A DNA stretch of 64,000 nt from Marinomonas communis (GTDB taxonomy: Bacteria > Pseudomonadota > Gammaproteobacteria > Pseudomonadales > Marinomonadaceae): contig NZ_SNZA01000001.1 in NCBI RefSeq assembly GCF_004363305.1, positions 460,902 to 524,901 of the forward strand. The letters are read 5' to 3'. A model generated the notes under the pieces. It was not told the origin of the DNA and searched no databases. It worked only from the letters and a program-made list of their open reading frames with translations. The first letter of the stretch is position 1. Each line of letters begins with the position of its first letter. The translations under genes were made by a program, and so were the position numbers. This document shows, one piece after another, positions 34,673 to 43,620 of the stretch.

Positions 34673-37339
34673 TTAGCAGGTAACTGGGTTTGGCTTGTTT
34701 GGATCAAGGCCAAATTTGCTGATTGCTTCAGCAACGACGTCCGCTTTCACTTTGCCGTCTTTCGCTAGAGCGCTCAGTGCAGATACAACAACCCAGTAAC
34801 GGTTCACTTCGAAGAAGTGACGTAGCTTGGCACGAGTATCGCTTCGACCGAAGCCGTCAGTACCAAGAACATTGTAAGTACTGTTAACGAACGGACGAAT
34901 TTGATCTGCGTAAAGTTTAATGTGGTCAGTTGAAGCAATAACTGGACCTTTATCACCTAGGCACTGTTCTACGTAAGAAAGACGTTGCTCTTCTGTTGGG
35001 TGAAGCATGTTCCAACGCGCAGCATCTAGGCCTTCACGGCGCAGTTCGTTGAAAGAGGTTACACTCCAAACATCAGCATTAACGCCGAATTCTTCGCTTA
35101 GGATCTCTGCAGCCGCTTCTACTTCACGTAGAATTACACCTGCACCTAGAAGCTGAACAGATTGTTTGTTGCCTTTCTTCTCAACAGACTTGAACTTGTA
35201 CATACCTTTCAGGATGCCTTCTTCAACACCTTCAGGCATATCAGGGTGTTCATAGTTCTCGTTCATTACTGTCAAGTAGTAGAACACGCTCTCACGGTCT
35301 TGGTACATACGACGTAGACCGTCTTGTACGATTACCGCAACTTCGTAAGAGTATGTTGGATCGTAAGATACACAGTTCGGGATAGTGCCCGCAAGGATGT
35401 GCGAGTGACCATCTTCGTGCTGTAGACCTTCACCGTTAAGTGTTGTACGACCCGCTGTAGCACCTAGTAGGAAACCACGAGCTTGTGAATCACCTGCCGC
35501 CCAAGCCAAGTCACCAATACGTTGGAAACCAAACATTGAGTAGTAGATGTAAACAGGAATCATTGGGTAGTTGCTGTTACTGTAAGAAGTAGCAAGCGCT
35601 AACCAAGCAGACATCGCACCCGCTTCGTTAATACCTTCCTGTAGAATCTGACCTTTTTCAGACTCTTTGTAGAACATTACCTGCTGGTGGTCATGTGGCG
35701 TGTAACGCTGACCTTCAGACGAGTAAATACCTAGTTGACGGAACATGCCTTCCATACCGAAAGTACGTGCTTCGTCGGCAACAATTGGTACAACACGAGG
35801 ACCAATGCCTTTGTGTTTAACCATGTTGTTCAAACAGCGAACAAAAGCCATCGTCGAAGAAATCTCACGACCAGCTGTGCCTTTAATCTGCGCTTTGAAG
35901 TCTTCCAGTGTTGGAACATCTAGAGCTTCACAGTCTTTACGACGCACAGGGAAGTCACCGTGAAGCGCTTCACGACGTGAGCGTAAGTACTTCATCTCTG
36001 GGCTGTCTTCAGCTGGGCGGTAGTAAGGAAGATCTTTTAGCTCTTCATCACTGATAGGAATACCGAACTTGTCACGGAATTGAGCCAGAGACTCTTCATC
36101 CAACTTCTTAGTTTGGTGAGCAGTGTTTTGCGCTTCAGCTGCCTTGAACATACCGTAGCCTTTAACGGTTTGAGCAAGGATAACGGTTGGTTGACCTTTG
36201 TGAGAAGTCGCTGCTGCATAGGCTGCGTAAACTTTGTATGGGTCGTGGCCACCACGGTTAAGGTTCATGATGTCATCGTCAGACATATCCTTAACCATTT
36301 CTAGCAATTCTGGGTACTTGCCAAAGAAATGCTCACGAGTGTACGCGCCGCCGTTTGCTTTGTAGTTTTGCAACTCGCCGTCACATACTTCGTCCATACG
36401 TTTTTGAAGAAGACCTTTATCATCTTTTTCAAATAGCGGGTCCCAATGACGACCCCATAGACATTTAACAACGTTCCAACCTGCGCCGCGGAATACGCCT
36501 TCAAGCTCCTGAACGATTTTGCTGTTACCACGAACAGGGCCATCAAGACGCTGTAGGTTACAGTTGATAACAAAGATTAGGTTATCTAGCTTTTCACGGC
36601 CAGCCAATGCGATAGCACCTAGTGATTCTGGCTCATCACACTCACCGTCACCTAGGAACGCCCATACTTTACGGTCGCCTTGTTTAACAAGTTCACGGCT
36701 ATCTTGGTACTTCATAACGTGAGCTTGGTAAATTGCTTGTAGTGGACCAAGACCCATAGACACCGTTGGGAACTGCCAGTAATCAGGCATCAACCATGGG
36801 TGTGGGTATGAAGAAAGACCTTTGCCATCTACTTCGCGACGGAAGTTGTCCATTTGCTCTTCAGTCAAACGACCTTCGATGAATGAACGTGCGTAAATAC
36901 CTGGTGCGATGTGACCTTGGAAGAAGACCATATCGGCTTCTTGTGTTTCGCTAGCACCACGGAAGAAGTGGTTGAACGCGATATCATACAAAGTTGCTGC
37001 AGATGAGAAACTTGTAATGTGACCACCAAGTGTTGAGTCTTGGCGGTTCGCTTTCATAACCATCGCCAGTGCGTTCCAACGAATGATAGAGCGAATACGA
37101 CGCTCCATGAACAAGTCACCAGGAAGTGGCTTTTCATTCTGTGGTGCAATGGTATTGCGATATGGCGTAGTAATAGAAGCCGGCATTGGAGTGCCAGATT
37201 TAACAGCCTCTTTACTTAAGCGATCCAGAATATACTGGGCACGTTCAGGACCTTCTTCTCGAAGGACAGACTCGAGTGCATCGACCCACTCTTTAGTTTC
37301 AATTGGATCGATATCTTCGAGGATATGCTGCTCCGTCAT
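34673..37339 (-). CDS. aceE: Pyruvate dehydrogenase E1 component, homodimeric type
   Basis: The 888-residue thiamine diphosphate enzyme decarboxylates pyruvate and acetylates the E2 lipoyl group. E. coli AceE is 887. The ThDP-binding motif begins GDGECDEPESLGAIALAGRE and continues to NLIFVINCNLQRLDG. The N-terminal part ALESVLREEGPERAQYILDR and the DYWQFPTVSMGLGPLQAIYQ block agree with the homodimeric type. The start ATG is on 37339-37337 without a strong ribosome site. No lpd (E3) gene follows aceF here, so E3 must lie elsewhere. No PdhR-type regulator is adjacent. Confidence 0.97.
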   Translation of the reverse strand: MTEQHILEDIDPIETKEWVDALESVLREEGPERAQYILDRLSKEAVKSGTPMPASITTPYRNTIAPQNEKPLPGDLFMERRIRSIIRWNALAMVMKANRQDSTLGGHITSFSSAATLYDIAFNHFFRGASETQEADMVFFQGHIAPGIYARSFIEGRLTEEQMDNFRREVDGKGLSSYPHPWLMPDYWQFPTVSMGLGPLQAIYQAHVMKYQDSRELVKQGDRKVWAFLGDGECDEPESLGAIALAGREKLDNLIFVINCNLQRLDGPVRGNSKIVQELEGVFRGAGWNVVKCLWGRHWDPLFEKDDKGLLQKRMDEVCDGELQNYKANGGAYTREHFFGKYPELLEMVKDMSDDDIMNLNRGGHDPYKVYAAYAAATSHKGQPTVILAQTVKGYGMFKAAEAQNTAHQTKKLDEESLAQFRDKFGIPISDEELKDLPYYRPAEDSPEMKYLRSRREALHGDFPVRRKDCEALDVPTLEDFKAQIKGTAGREISSTMAFVRCLNNMVKHKGIGPRVVPIVADEARTFGMEGMFRQLGIYSSEGQRYTPHDHQQVMFYKESEKGQILQEGINEAGAMSAWLALATSYSNSNYPMIPVYIYYSMFGFQRIGDLAWAAGDSQARGFLLGATAGRTTLNGEGLQHEDGHSHILAGTIPNCVSYDPTYSYEVAVIVQDGLRRMYQDRESVFYYLTVMNENYEHPDMPEGVEEGILKGMYKFKSVEKKGNKQSVQLLGAGVILREVEAAAEILSEEFGVNADVWSVTSFNELRREGLDAARWNMLHPTEEQRLSYVEQCLGDKGPVIASTDHIKLYADQIRPFVNSTYNVLGTDGFGRSDTRAKLRHFFEVNRYWVVVSALSALAKDGKVKADVVAEAISKFGLDPNKPNPVTC

Positions 37340-38118
37340 AGTGTTTATAACCCCCGCTATTAGAACAGATCTTCAAACTTATAGAGGCGTTTGGTTGTTT
37401 TGCTCTCTATAAGCAGTTTAAACAGACATTGCGAATTCAATTTATGAATCCAGCCGATACCTACATACAGTAAAAGTGACCGAGTTATTGGCCTCTTATG
37501 TATGTAAGCTCGATCTTGAACATGCTTTTTATTCTAATTAGACGCTTGTCGCCATCGTTACCGACCACCCATCATCTTGGGTCAGTCTGTTTCCGTATTA
37601 AAAGTTTGATTCTCAAACTTTCTGCTTACTCAGAAATCTGCACACTGTTTTGCAGTGCAGTCGATCTAAGTAGGCGTTAACAGATGCCACATTTTTGCCT
37701 TAGTAAAACAGATGAAACTAAGGTTTTCTCGCTATCCATGGCTCGATTTATAAGCTTCCGCTTCAATCGATGTAGCTGTTAATCCCGTGAGTTGGTACAA
37801 AAAACGCGGCCTAGGTTACCATCTAAACTCACCAAGGAATAGATATAGGACCTAAGTTACTGCCTTAAAACCGAGCAAACAGCACCTAAAGTGATTGTTT
37901 TTCGTGCAATTTATCTCTTCAAGCACCGTAAAAACCTGATTACTAGGGCATAATAATAGCACCATTCCCCAAACTAATATCACCTATACATATAAATTAT
38001 ACCCAAGTTTAGGTGCTAGCAGCCTAACAAATGTTACAAAACCAATTTCTAAACTGACTAAAGGGATGATAATCGATACAATTGAGGAACATATCGAGCT
38101 AAATAATTGGATACATGA
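37340..38118. other. 779-base divergent intergenic region between aceE and nadC
   Basis: This is the longest gene-free stretch of the window. It must contain the promoters of the aceEF and nadC-ackA-pta operons, which share acetyl-CoA. I found no convincing PdhR-type operator, no tRNA, and no ORF with a good ribosome site (a 60-codon frame at 37498-37680 lacks one). A+T-rich patches with -10-like hexamers lie near 37950-38000. It might hold a small RNA, which the sequence alone cannot settle. Confidence 0.5.
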
Positions 38119-38973
38119 ATGGCCACTCTTTCCAACTCATTACAAGACCACATATCTAAGCATGTGCAAGCTTCTCTCGAAGAAGACATCGGTTCCGGCG
38201 ATATCACCGCCAAATTAATACCTACAGACAACACGTTAACAGCGTTAGTTATCTCAAGAGAGCCTGCTGTCCTTTGCGGCCGCGCTTGGGCAGACGAAGT
38301 GTTTGCTCAATTAGATCCTAGCGTTTCCTTAGAATGGCTAGCTGATGATGGTGATGAACTTACACCAAACGAGCCTTTCCTTAAATTAAGCGGTAACGCT
38401 CGAAGCATTCTTACTGGTGAACGTACTGCCTTAAACTACATTCAAATGTTGTCCTACACTGCGACCATTTCAAGACACTACGCCAATATGGTTCAAGATG
38501 CGTCTTTGACTATTTTAGATACTCGTAAAACCATCCCAAGCCTTCGTCTTGCGCAAAAGTACGCCATCAAAGTTGGCGGTGCATCAAACCATCGAGTTGG
38601 TCTATATGATGCCTTTTTGATTAAAGAAAATCACATCATGGCCGCTGGCTCGATTACGGCAGCAGTTACACAGGCTCAATCCATTGCTCCAGGGAAAACG
38701 ATTGAGGTAGAAACTGAAAACTTGGTAGAAGTTGAAGAAGCTGTAAATGCGGGTGCCGACATCATCATGCTCGACAATTTCTCATTAGAAGATATGCGTT
38801 TCGCGGTAAATAAGTATCAAGGCAAGGTTAAATTTGAAGCCTCAGGTAACATGACAGATGCCCACATTAAAGATGTGGCAAGTACTGGAGTTGACTTCAT
38901 TTCTGTTGGTGCGTTAACAAAACACGTTCAAGCAATCGATCTATCATTACGTGTTGTAAAAGAGGGTATTTAA
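38119..38973 (+). CDS. nadC: Quinolinate phosphoribosyltransferase (decarboxylating)
   Basis: The 284-residue enzyme makes nicotinate mononucleotide from quinolinate and PRPP in de novo NAD synthesis. Signatures are LEEDIGSGDITAKLIP, DTRKTIPSLRLAQKYAIKVG, NHRVGLYDAFLIKENHI, IEVETENLVEVEEAV, ADIIMLDNF and the closing VDFISVGALTKHV. Length equals the usual NadC (about 280-297). It starts 1 base before ackA's own start-context (stop taa, t, ATG), so nadC-ackA-pta is one transcript. Pairing NAD synthesis with acetate metabolism in one operon is unusual compared with the common nadC-ampD arrangement. Confidence 0.96.
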   Translation: MATLSNSLQDHISKHVQASLEEDIGSGDITAKLIPTDNTLTALVISREPAVLCGRAWADEVFAQLDPSVSLEWLADDGDELTPNEPFLKLSGNARSILTGERTALNYIQMLSYTATISRHYANMVQDASLTILDTRKTIPSLRLAQKYAIKVGGASNHRVGLYDAFLIKENHIMAAGSITAAVTQAQSIAPGKTIEVETENLVEVEEAVNAGADIIMLDNFSLEDMRFAVNKYQGKVKFEASGNMTDAHIKDVASTGVDFISVGALTKHVQAIDLSLRVVKEGI

Positions 38974-38974
38974 T

Positions 38975-40165
38975 ATGTCACAAGTACTGGTTGTTAATTG
39001 CGGCAGTTCCTCACTTAAGTTTGCTATTATGGATGGATCCGGTGCTGCACCATTGCTTGAAGGTATTGCGGACAGACTTGGCTCTGAACACAGCAATATC
39101 ACGTTTAAGTTTAACGGTCAGAAAGTGGAGCAGCCTCTTCATGAGCATGACCACAAAGGCGCTGTAACGGCCATTAAACAATGGATCGATGATCATAAAG
39201 ATCTGAATATCCAGCTAGTTGGTATCGGACATCGAGTGGTTCATGGTGGTGAAACATTTAGCCAATCTGTTTTAATCGATGAAGCAGTGCTTCAAGGTAT
39301 TGATGATTGTTCAAAGTTTGCCCCACTTCACAACCCAGCACATGTAAAAGGCATCAATGAAGCACAAGCTTTATTTGGCGACTTGCCACATGTCGCAGTG
39401 TTCGATACAGCATTCCACCAGACCATGGAAGCAGACCAATACCTGTACCCTATTCCAATGCGCCTATATCGTGAGCATCATTTTAGGAAGTATGGATTTC
39501 ATGGCACCAGCTACCGTTATATCTCGGCAAAACTAGCCTCGCTTAATGAGAACTTCGGCTCTCAGAATACGCTAATCGCTCACCTAGGTAACGGAGCAAG
39601 CGTTTGTGCTGTGCGTGCAGGAAAGTCTGTTGACACTAGTATGGGCATCACCCCTCTTGAAGGCTTAATGATGGGGACAAGAAGTGGCAGCCTAGACCCA
39701 AGTCTACTATCGTTCATTAGCGATGCAGAAGGCATCTCAATGAAACAAGCATTAGATATCTTGAATAAAGAGAGCGGCTTAAAAGGTGTTTCTGAGATCT
39801 CAAATGATTGTCGAACGATTGAAACAGCGCAAGCTGCAGGTGATGATCGCGCAGAGTTAGCGCTTAATATGTTTGCCTCTAAAGCAGCCAAGCATTTGGC
39901 CTCAGTTGCGACAAACCTTAATTCTGTAGATCATCTAGTCTTTACTGGAGGGATTGGAGAAAATTCCCCAGTATTAAGGGACAAAATCTGTGAGCGACTG
40001 AAAATGATGGGAGTTAGATTAGATCAAAACCTGAATCAGACTTGCCCTCGTGGTGAAATCAGCCAAATTTCTTCAGATACGTCTTCTGCCAATATTTGGG
40101 TGATCCCAACAAACGAAGAGCTTTTAATTGCTCAAGATACTTTGTCTCTAATTGATAAACATTAA
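38975..40165 (+). CDS. ackA: Acetate kinase
   Basis: The 396-residue enzyme interconverts acetyl phosphate + ADP and acetate + ATP. It has the N-terminal VVNCGSSSLKFAIMDG, the mid-protein GHRVVHGGETFS and HFRKYGFHGTSYRYIS, and the C-terminal FTGGIGENSPVLR of the acetokinase/Hsp70 fold. The ATG begins one base after nadC ends; agaggg at 38961-38966 within nadC serves as ribosome site. pta follows after 29 bases. The pair supplies or consumes acetyl phosphate, also a phospho-donor for response regulators. Confidence 0.97.
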   Translation: MSQVLVVNCGSSSLKFAIMDGSGAAPLLEGIADRLGSEHSNITFKFNGQKVEQPLHEHDHKGAVTAIKQWIDDHKDLNIQLVGIGHRVVHGGETFSQSVLIDEAVLQGIDDCSKFAPLHNPAHVKGINEAQALFGDLPHVAVFDTAFHQTMEADQYLYPIPMRLYREHHFRKYGFHGTSYRYISAKLASLNENFGSQNTLIAHLGNGASVCAVRAGKSVDTSMGITPLEGLMMGTRSGSLDPSLLSFISDAEGISMKQALDILNKESGLKGVSEISNDCRTIETAQAAGDDRAELALNMFASKAAKHLASVATNLNSVDHLVFTGGIGENSPVLRDKICERLKMMGVRLDQNLNQTCPRGEISQISSDTSSANIWVIPTNEELLIAQDTLSLIDKH

Positions 40166-40194
40166 TCAAACCCTGTTAACGGTATTTTATTTAT

Positions 40195-42291
40195 ATGTCT
40201 ACCAACGTTTTAATGACTGTCCCTACTGGCCCTGGTGTCGGACTAACTTCTGTGTCAGTCGGACTGGTTCGCGCATTGGAACAACAAGGTTTGAAAGCCA
40301 GTTTTTTCAAGCCAATCGCGCAACCGCATCCAGGTGATACGGGACCAGATCGATCAACCGCAATGGTTGCTCAAGGGTCAACCTTACGCCCTGCAGACCC
40401 GATCCCGCTTCACGAGGCAGAACGTTACTTATACAACGATTCTATTGATGAACTTATGGAAGAAGTCGTGGGGCGTTTTCAAGCCAGTATAGAACCTGAT
40501 TCCACCGTTATTGTTGAAGGGCTTGCGCAAATTCCTGGTCATCCCTATGCCACCCGTTTAAACAAAGCCATTGCTCGCACATTAGATGCTGGCATCGTAT
40601 TGGTAACAGCACCGAACAAGATGCGTGTAACTGAGCTGGAACATCACGTAGAGATTGCTGCTGGCTCATACGGTGGTATCAAGGCGGAAGATGTAATTGG
40701 TTGTATCTTAAATAAGACGCAGCCAGGCTCTTTAGGCATGAAGTCTTATGGAGACTCTTTCGCACAGCGCCCAATTTTCAAACGTAACTTTAGTCTTCTT
40801 GGTCAAATCCCAGCCTCTGAAGAATTGACTTACCCACGTGTTAAAGATGTGGCAGATTTCCTTGGCGCCAAAGTCATCAGTGCCGGCGAAATGGAGACTC
40901 GACGTATTCAGTCCTACACTCTATGTGCTCGTGGTGTAGAAAATATGCTTGAAGCATTGAAGCCAGGAGTATTGGTATTCACCCCTGGCGACCGGACTGA
41001 TGTCATCATGGCGACAGCGATTGCAGCGCTTAATGATACAAAAATCGCTGCTCTGGTGCTCACGGGTGGTTACCAACCTAGTGAAGCTCTTATGACGCTA
41101 TGTGGTAAGGCCATGGCGAAAGGGTTGCCGATTCTATCCGTAGACAGCAATAGCTGGGAAACAGCGATAAAAATGCAGTCTTTCAACCAAGAAATCCCGC
41201 TTGATGACAAAGAGCGAATTCTGACGGTCAAAGAACACATTGCCCGCTGTATTGATCATGACTGGATTAATACATTCGCACTGAATAATGAGGAGCGGAA
41301 ACTTTCTCCTCCAGCGTTCCGTTATCGATTGATTGAGCAAGCACGCTCATTGAACAAGCGAATCATCCTACCAGAGGGTGAAGAAATTCGTACGATCCAA
41401 GCGGCATCCATCTGTGCTGAACGTGGTATCGCACGCTGTACTCTTCTAGGCAACCCTGAAGAGATACAACGTATTGCTCAAAACAACGGCATCGACCTTA
41501 ACTATGGCGTCGAAATACTTGATCCGAAAACCATTCGTGATCAGTACGTCGGACCAATGGTAGAACTGCGCAAGCATCGCGGCCTTACAGACATCGTTGC
41601 CAGAGAACAGCTTGAAGACAATGTTGTTCTGGGTACCATGATGCTGCAACAAGATGACGTAGATGGTCTAGTATCTGGCGCAGTGCATACGACAGCCAAC
41701 ACTATCCGCCCTGCTCTACAGCTAATCAAAACCTCTCCGGATTCAAGCTTGGTCTCTTCGGTGTTCTTTATGTGTCTACCTGATCAAGTTCTGGTGTACG
41801 GTGATTGCGCCATTAATCCAGACCCAACGGCTGAGCAGCTGGCCGAGATTGCCATTGAAAGCGCCATGTCCGCACAGGCATTTGGCATCACACCTCGAGT
41901 AGCAATGATCAGTTACAGTACTGGCGGCTCAGGTTCTGGCAATGATGTTGATAAAGTTCGTGAAGCAACACGAATTGCTCAAGAGAGACGTCCAGATATT
42001 CTTATCGATGGCCCTCTTCAGTACGATGCAGCCATCATGGAGAAAGTTGCCAGCCAGAAAGCACCAAATAGTAAAGTAGCAGGTAAGGCAACTGTGTTTG
42101 TCTTCCCTGACCTTAATACAGGAAACACTACTTACAAAGCGGTGCAGCGAAGCGCTGAAGTGGTAAGCATTGGACCGATGTTGCAAGGCATTCGAAAGCC
42201 AGTAAATGATTTATCTCGCGGCGCCCTTGTCGACGATATTGTTTACACTATTGCGATCACAGCAATCCAAGCAGGACAGCTGATAAAGTAA
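40195..42291 (+). CDS. pta: Phosphate acetyltransferase, long form
   Basis: The 698-residue protein interconverts acetyl-CoA and acetyl phosphate. It is the long gammaproteobacterial form: an N-terminal P-loop-like domain (VLMTVPTGPGVGLTSVSVGL), a DRTGG-type middle domain (PGDRTDVIMATAIAALND), and the C-terminal catalytic PTA domain from about residue 370 (IILPEGEEIRTIQAASICAE, DGLVSGAVHTTANTIRPAL, then MISYSTGGSGSGNDVDKV). In the first P-loop the canonical Lys of GxGKT is replaced (GPGVGLTS), a feature also known in E. coli Pta, so ATP binding there is unlikely. The end of the operon has no clear terminator before the next gene. Confidence 0.96.
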   Translation: MSTNVLMTVPTGPGVGLTSVSVGLVRALEQQGLKASFFKPIAQPHPGDTGPDRSTAMVAQGSTLRPADPIPLHEAERYLYNDSIDELMEEVVGRFQASIEPDSTVIVEGLAQIPGHPYATRLNKAIARTLDAGIVLVTAPNKMRVTELEHHVEIAAGSYGGIKAEDVIGCILNKTQPGSLGMKSYGDSFAQRPIFKRNFSLLGQIPASEELTYPRVKDVADFLGAKVISAGEMETRRIQSYTLCARGVENMLEALKPGVLVFTPGDRTDVIMATAIAALNDTKIAALVLTGGYQPSEALMTLCGKAMAKGLPILSVDSNSWETAIKMQSFNQEIPLDDKERILTVKEHIARCIDHDWINTFALNNEERKLSPPAFRYRLIEQARSLNKRIILPEGEEIRTIQAASICAERGIARCTLLGNPEEIQRIAQNNGIDLNYGVEILDPKTIRDQYVGPMVELRKHRGLTDIVAREQLEDNVVLGTMMLQQDDVDGLVSGAVHTTANTIRPALQLIKTSPDSSLVSSVFFMCLPDQVLVYGDCAINPDPTAEQLAEIAIESAMSAQAFGITPRVAMISYSTGGSGSGNDVDKVREATRIAQERRPDILIDGPLQYDAAIMEKVASQKAPNSKVAGKATVFVFPDLNTGNTTYKAVQRSAEVVSIGPMLQGIRKPVNDLSRGALVDDIVYTIAITAIQAGQLIK

Positions 42292-42373
42292 ACATCTATT
42301 GATCAATATCTAGACAAAAAACGGTTATTTGATTACATTTAAAAAGTTAATGTTAATTGAATGGCCGTTTTTT

Positions 42374-43114
42374 ATGTCTGGTAGTGTTTCTCTTTCAATT
42401 GAAGCGCAACGCTTAGTTAATGAGCGCACCTCTAATGCCGCTTCAGACAAAAGCAGTTCAATTCAGCCAGAACAGCCATCAAGCTCAGCTATTCAAAGCC
42501 GTTCCAGCTCTGATTATACAGTCACCCTTTCCGAAGATTCCCAAAGCCTTTTAAATGATGAACGTCAATCAGAGGCTCAAGATGCCGACATAACGAATGA
42601 TGAAGTGGATAGAAGTTCATCAGCTCAAGATTCTGAGGATGTATCTGCTAACGAGTTGACTGAAGAAGAACAGCAAGAAGTAGAGGAACTTGAAGCTCGC
42701 GATGAGGAAGTACGAGTTCATGAACAAGCTCATGCTTCGGTGGGTGGCCAGTACGCAGGAAGCCCATCATACAGTTATGAGCAAGGCCCTGACGGCAAAC
42801 GTTATATTACTGATGGCGAAGTTCAAATCGATGTCAGCCCTATAGCCAACGACCCACAAGCCACGATTGAGAAAATGAAACAAGTTTATCGTGCTGCACT
42901 AGCTCCTGCCGAACCTTCTGCAGCCGACCGATCTGTCGCCAGCGAAGCCCAACAACAAATTGCTGAAGCGACAGCAGAATTGGCTCAACCTAGTCAGAGC
43001 AATGAAACAAACGAAACATATCAATCAAGCAGCAATCGCTCTACATTAGAAATTAATAGCTTTTATTCTCAAACCAACAGCACCAGAGGAGCCCAAATAA
43101 ATTTAACTGCTTAA
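42374..43114 (+). CDS. SprA-like putative metalloprotease (CJM1_0395 family)
   Basis: The 246-residue protein has a long low-complexity, Ser/Glu/Gln-rich N-terminal half and a conserved core: RDEEVRVHEQAHASVGGQYA and SYSYEQGPDGKRYITDGEVQ, followed by IDVSPIANDPQATIEKMKQV. HEQAH looks like a zinc-dependent HExxH-type variant (His-Glu-x-x-His), which is why the family is called a putative metalloprotease; activity has not been shown to my knowledge. There is no signal peptide. The frame opens earlier (TTG 42329, ATG 42350); I use the ATG at 42374, but no candidate has a clear ribosome site. It lies 82 bases after pta and 63 before pilA. Confidence 0.72.
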   Translation: MSGSVSLSIEAQRLVNERTSNAASDKSSSIQPEQPSSSAIQSRSSSDYTVTLSEDSQSLLNDERQSEAQDADITNDEVDRSSSAQDSEDVSANELTEEEQQEVEELEARDEEVRVHEQAHASVGGQYAGSPSYSYEQGPDGKRYITDGEVQIDVSPIANDPQATIEKMKQVYRAALAPAEPSAADRSVASEAQQQIAEATAELAQPSQSNETNETYQSSSNRSTLEINSFYSQTNSTRGAQINLTA

Positions 43115-43177
43115 CACTTTCACAAGACGTGATTTTACACTCATACATTACAGATTATTTCATGGAGGAAATAGGTA

Positions 43178-43612
43178 ATGAAGAACCAGAGAAACTTTGG
43201 GTTTACCCTTATCGAACTAATGGTAGTAATTGCCATCATTTCAATCTTGGCAACAGTAAGCGCCCCCACCTTTGAAAAACACATCGCCAAGGCAAATTTA
43301 GTAGATGTTCAACTCTACGGTAATGAGCTCACTAGTGCAGTCGATGAATTTGTCTTAACCCATTCAGCGTTTCCAAGCGATACAGACTTTTCCAATTTCA
43401 AACCAGATCATAGCAATATAGATCTCATAAAAGCAGTAAGCCTATCTAAGCTCGACACGCTGCAGGGCTCTCTTTCGTTGAGTTTTGTTAAGGGCATTGG
43501 CATCAATGAAAACCAATTCATCAAGTACTCTAGAACGTCCAGCGGGACTTGGGTTTGCGAAACGTCATTAAGCAGCCAACTCATTCCCGAAAAATGTACG
43601 CCGGCAGAGTGA
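43178..43612 (+). CDS. Type IV major pilin-like protein (PilA)
   Basis: The 144-residue prepilin has a short basic leader (MKNQRNFG) cleaved before Phe, giving FTLIELMVVIAIISIL with the needed Glu at mature position 5. A C-terminal Cys pair about 15 residues apart (WVCET... and EKCTP) forms the usual D-region loop. The ribosome site ggagg at 43164-43168 is strong. It is the first gene of a cluster with ATPase, platform protein and prepilin peptidase, so it is the likely major pilin. It could instead be a pseudopilin of a competence-type machine. Confidence 0.87.
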   Translation: MKNQRNFGFTLIELMVVIAIISILATVSAPTFEKHIAKANLVDVQLYGNELTSAVDEFVLTHSAFPSDTDFSNFKPDHSNIDLIKAVSLSKLDTLQGSLSLSFVKGIGINENQFIKYSRTSSGTWVCETSLSSQLIPEKCTPAE

Positions 43613-43620
43613 GTGCAGAT

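Noticed and set aside
37498-37680. 60-codon frame in the aceE-nadC gap
   Set aside because: Hydrophobic but with no ribosome site and untypical composition; more likely chance.
43549-43620. Upstream start of the pilus ATPase inside pilA
   Set aside because: The extension overlaps the pilin coding end in another frame and has no ribosome site; the first ATG after the pilin stop is at 43621.
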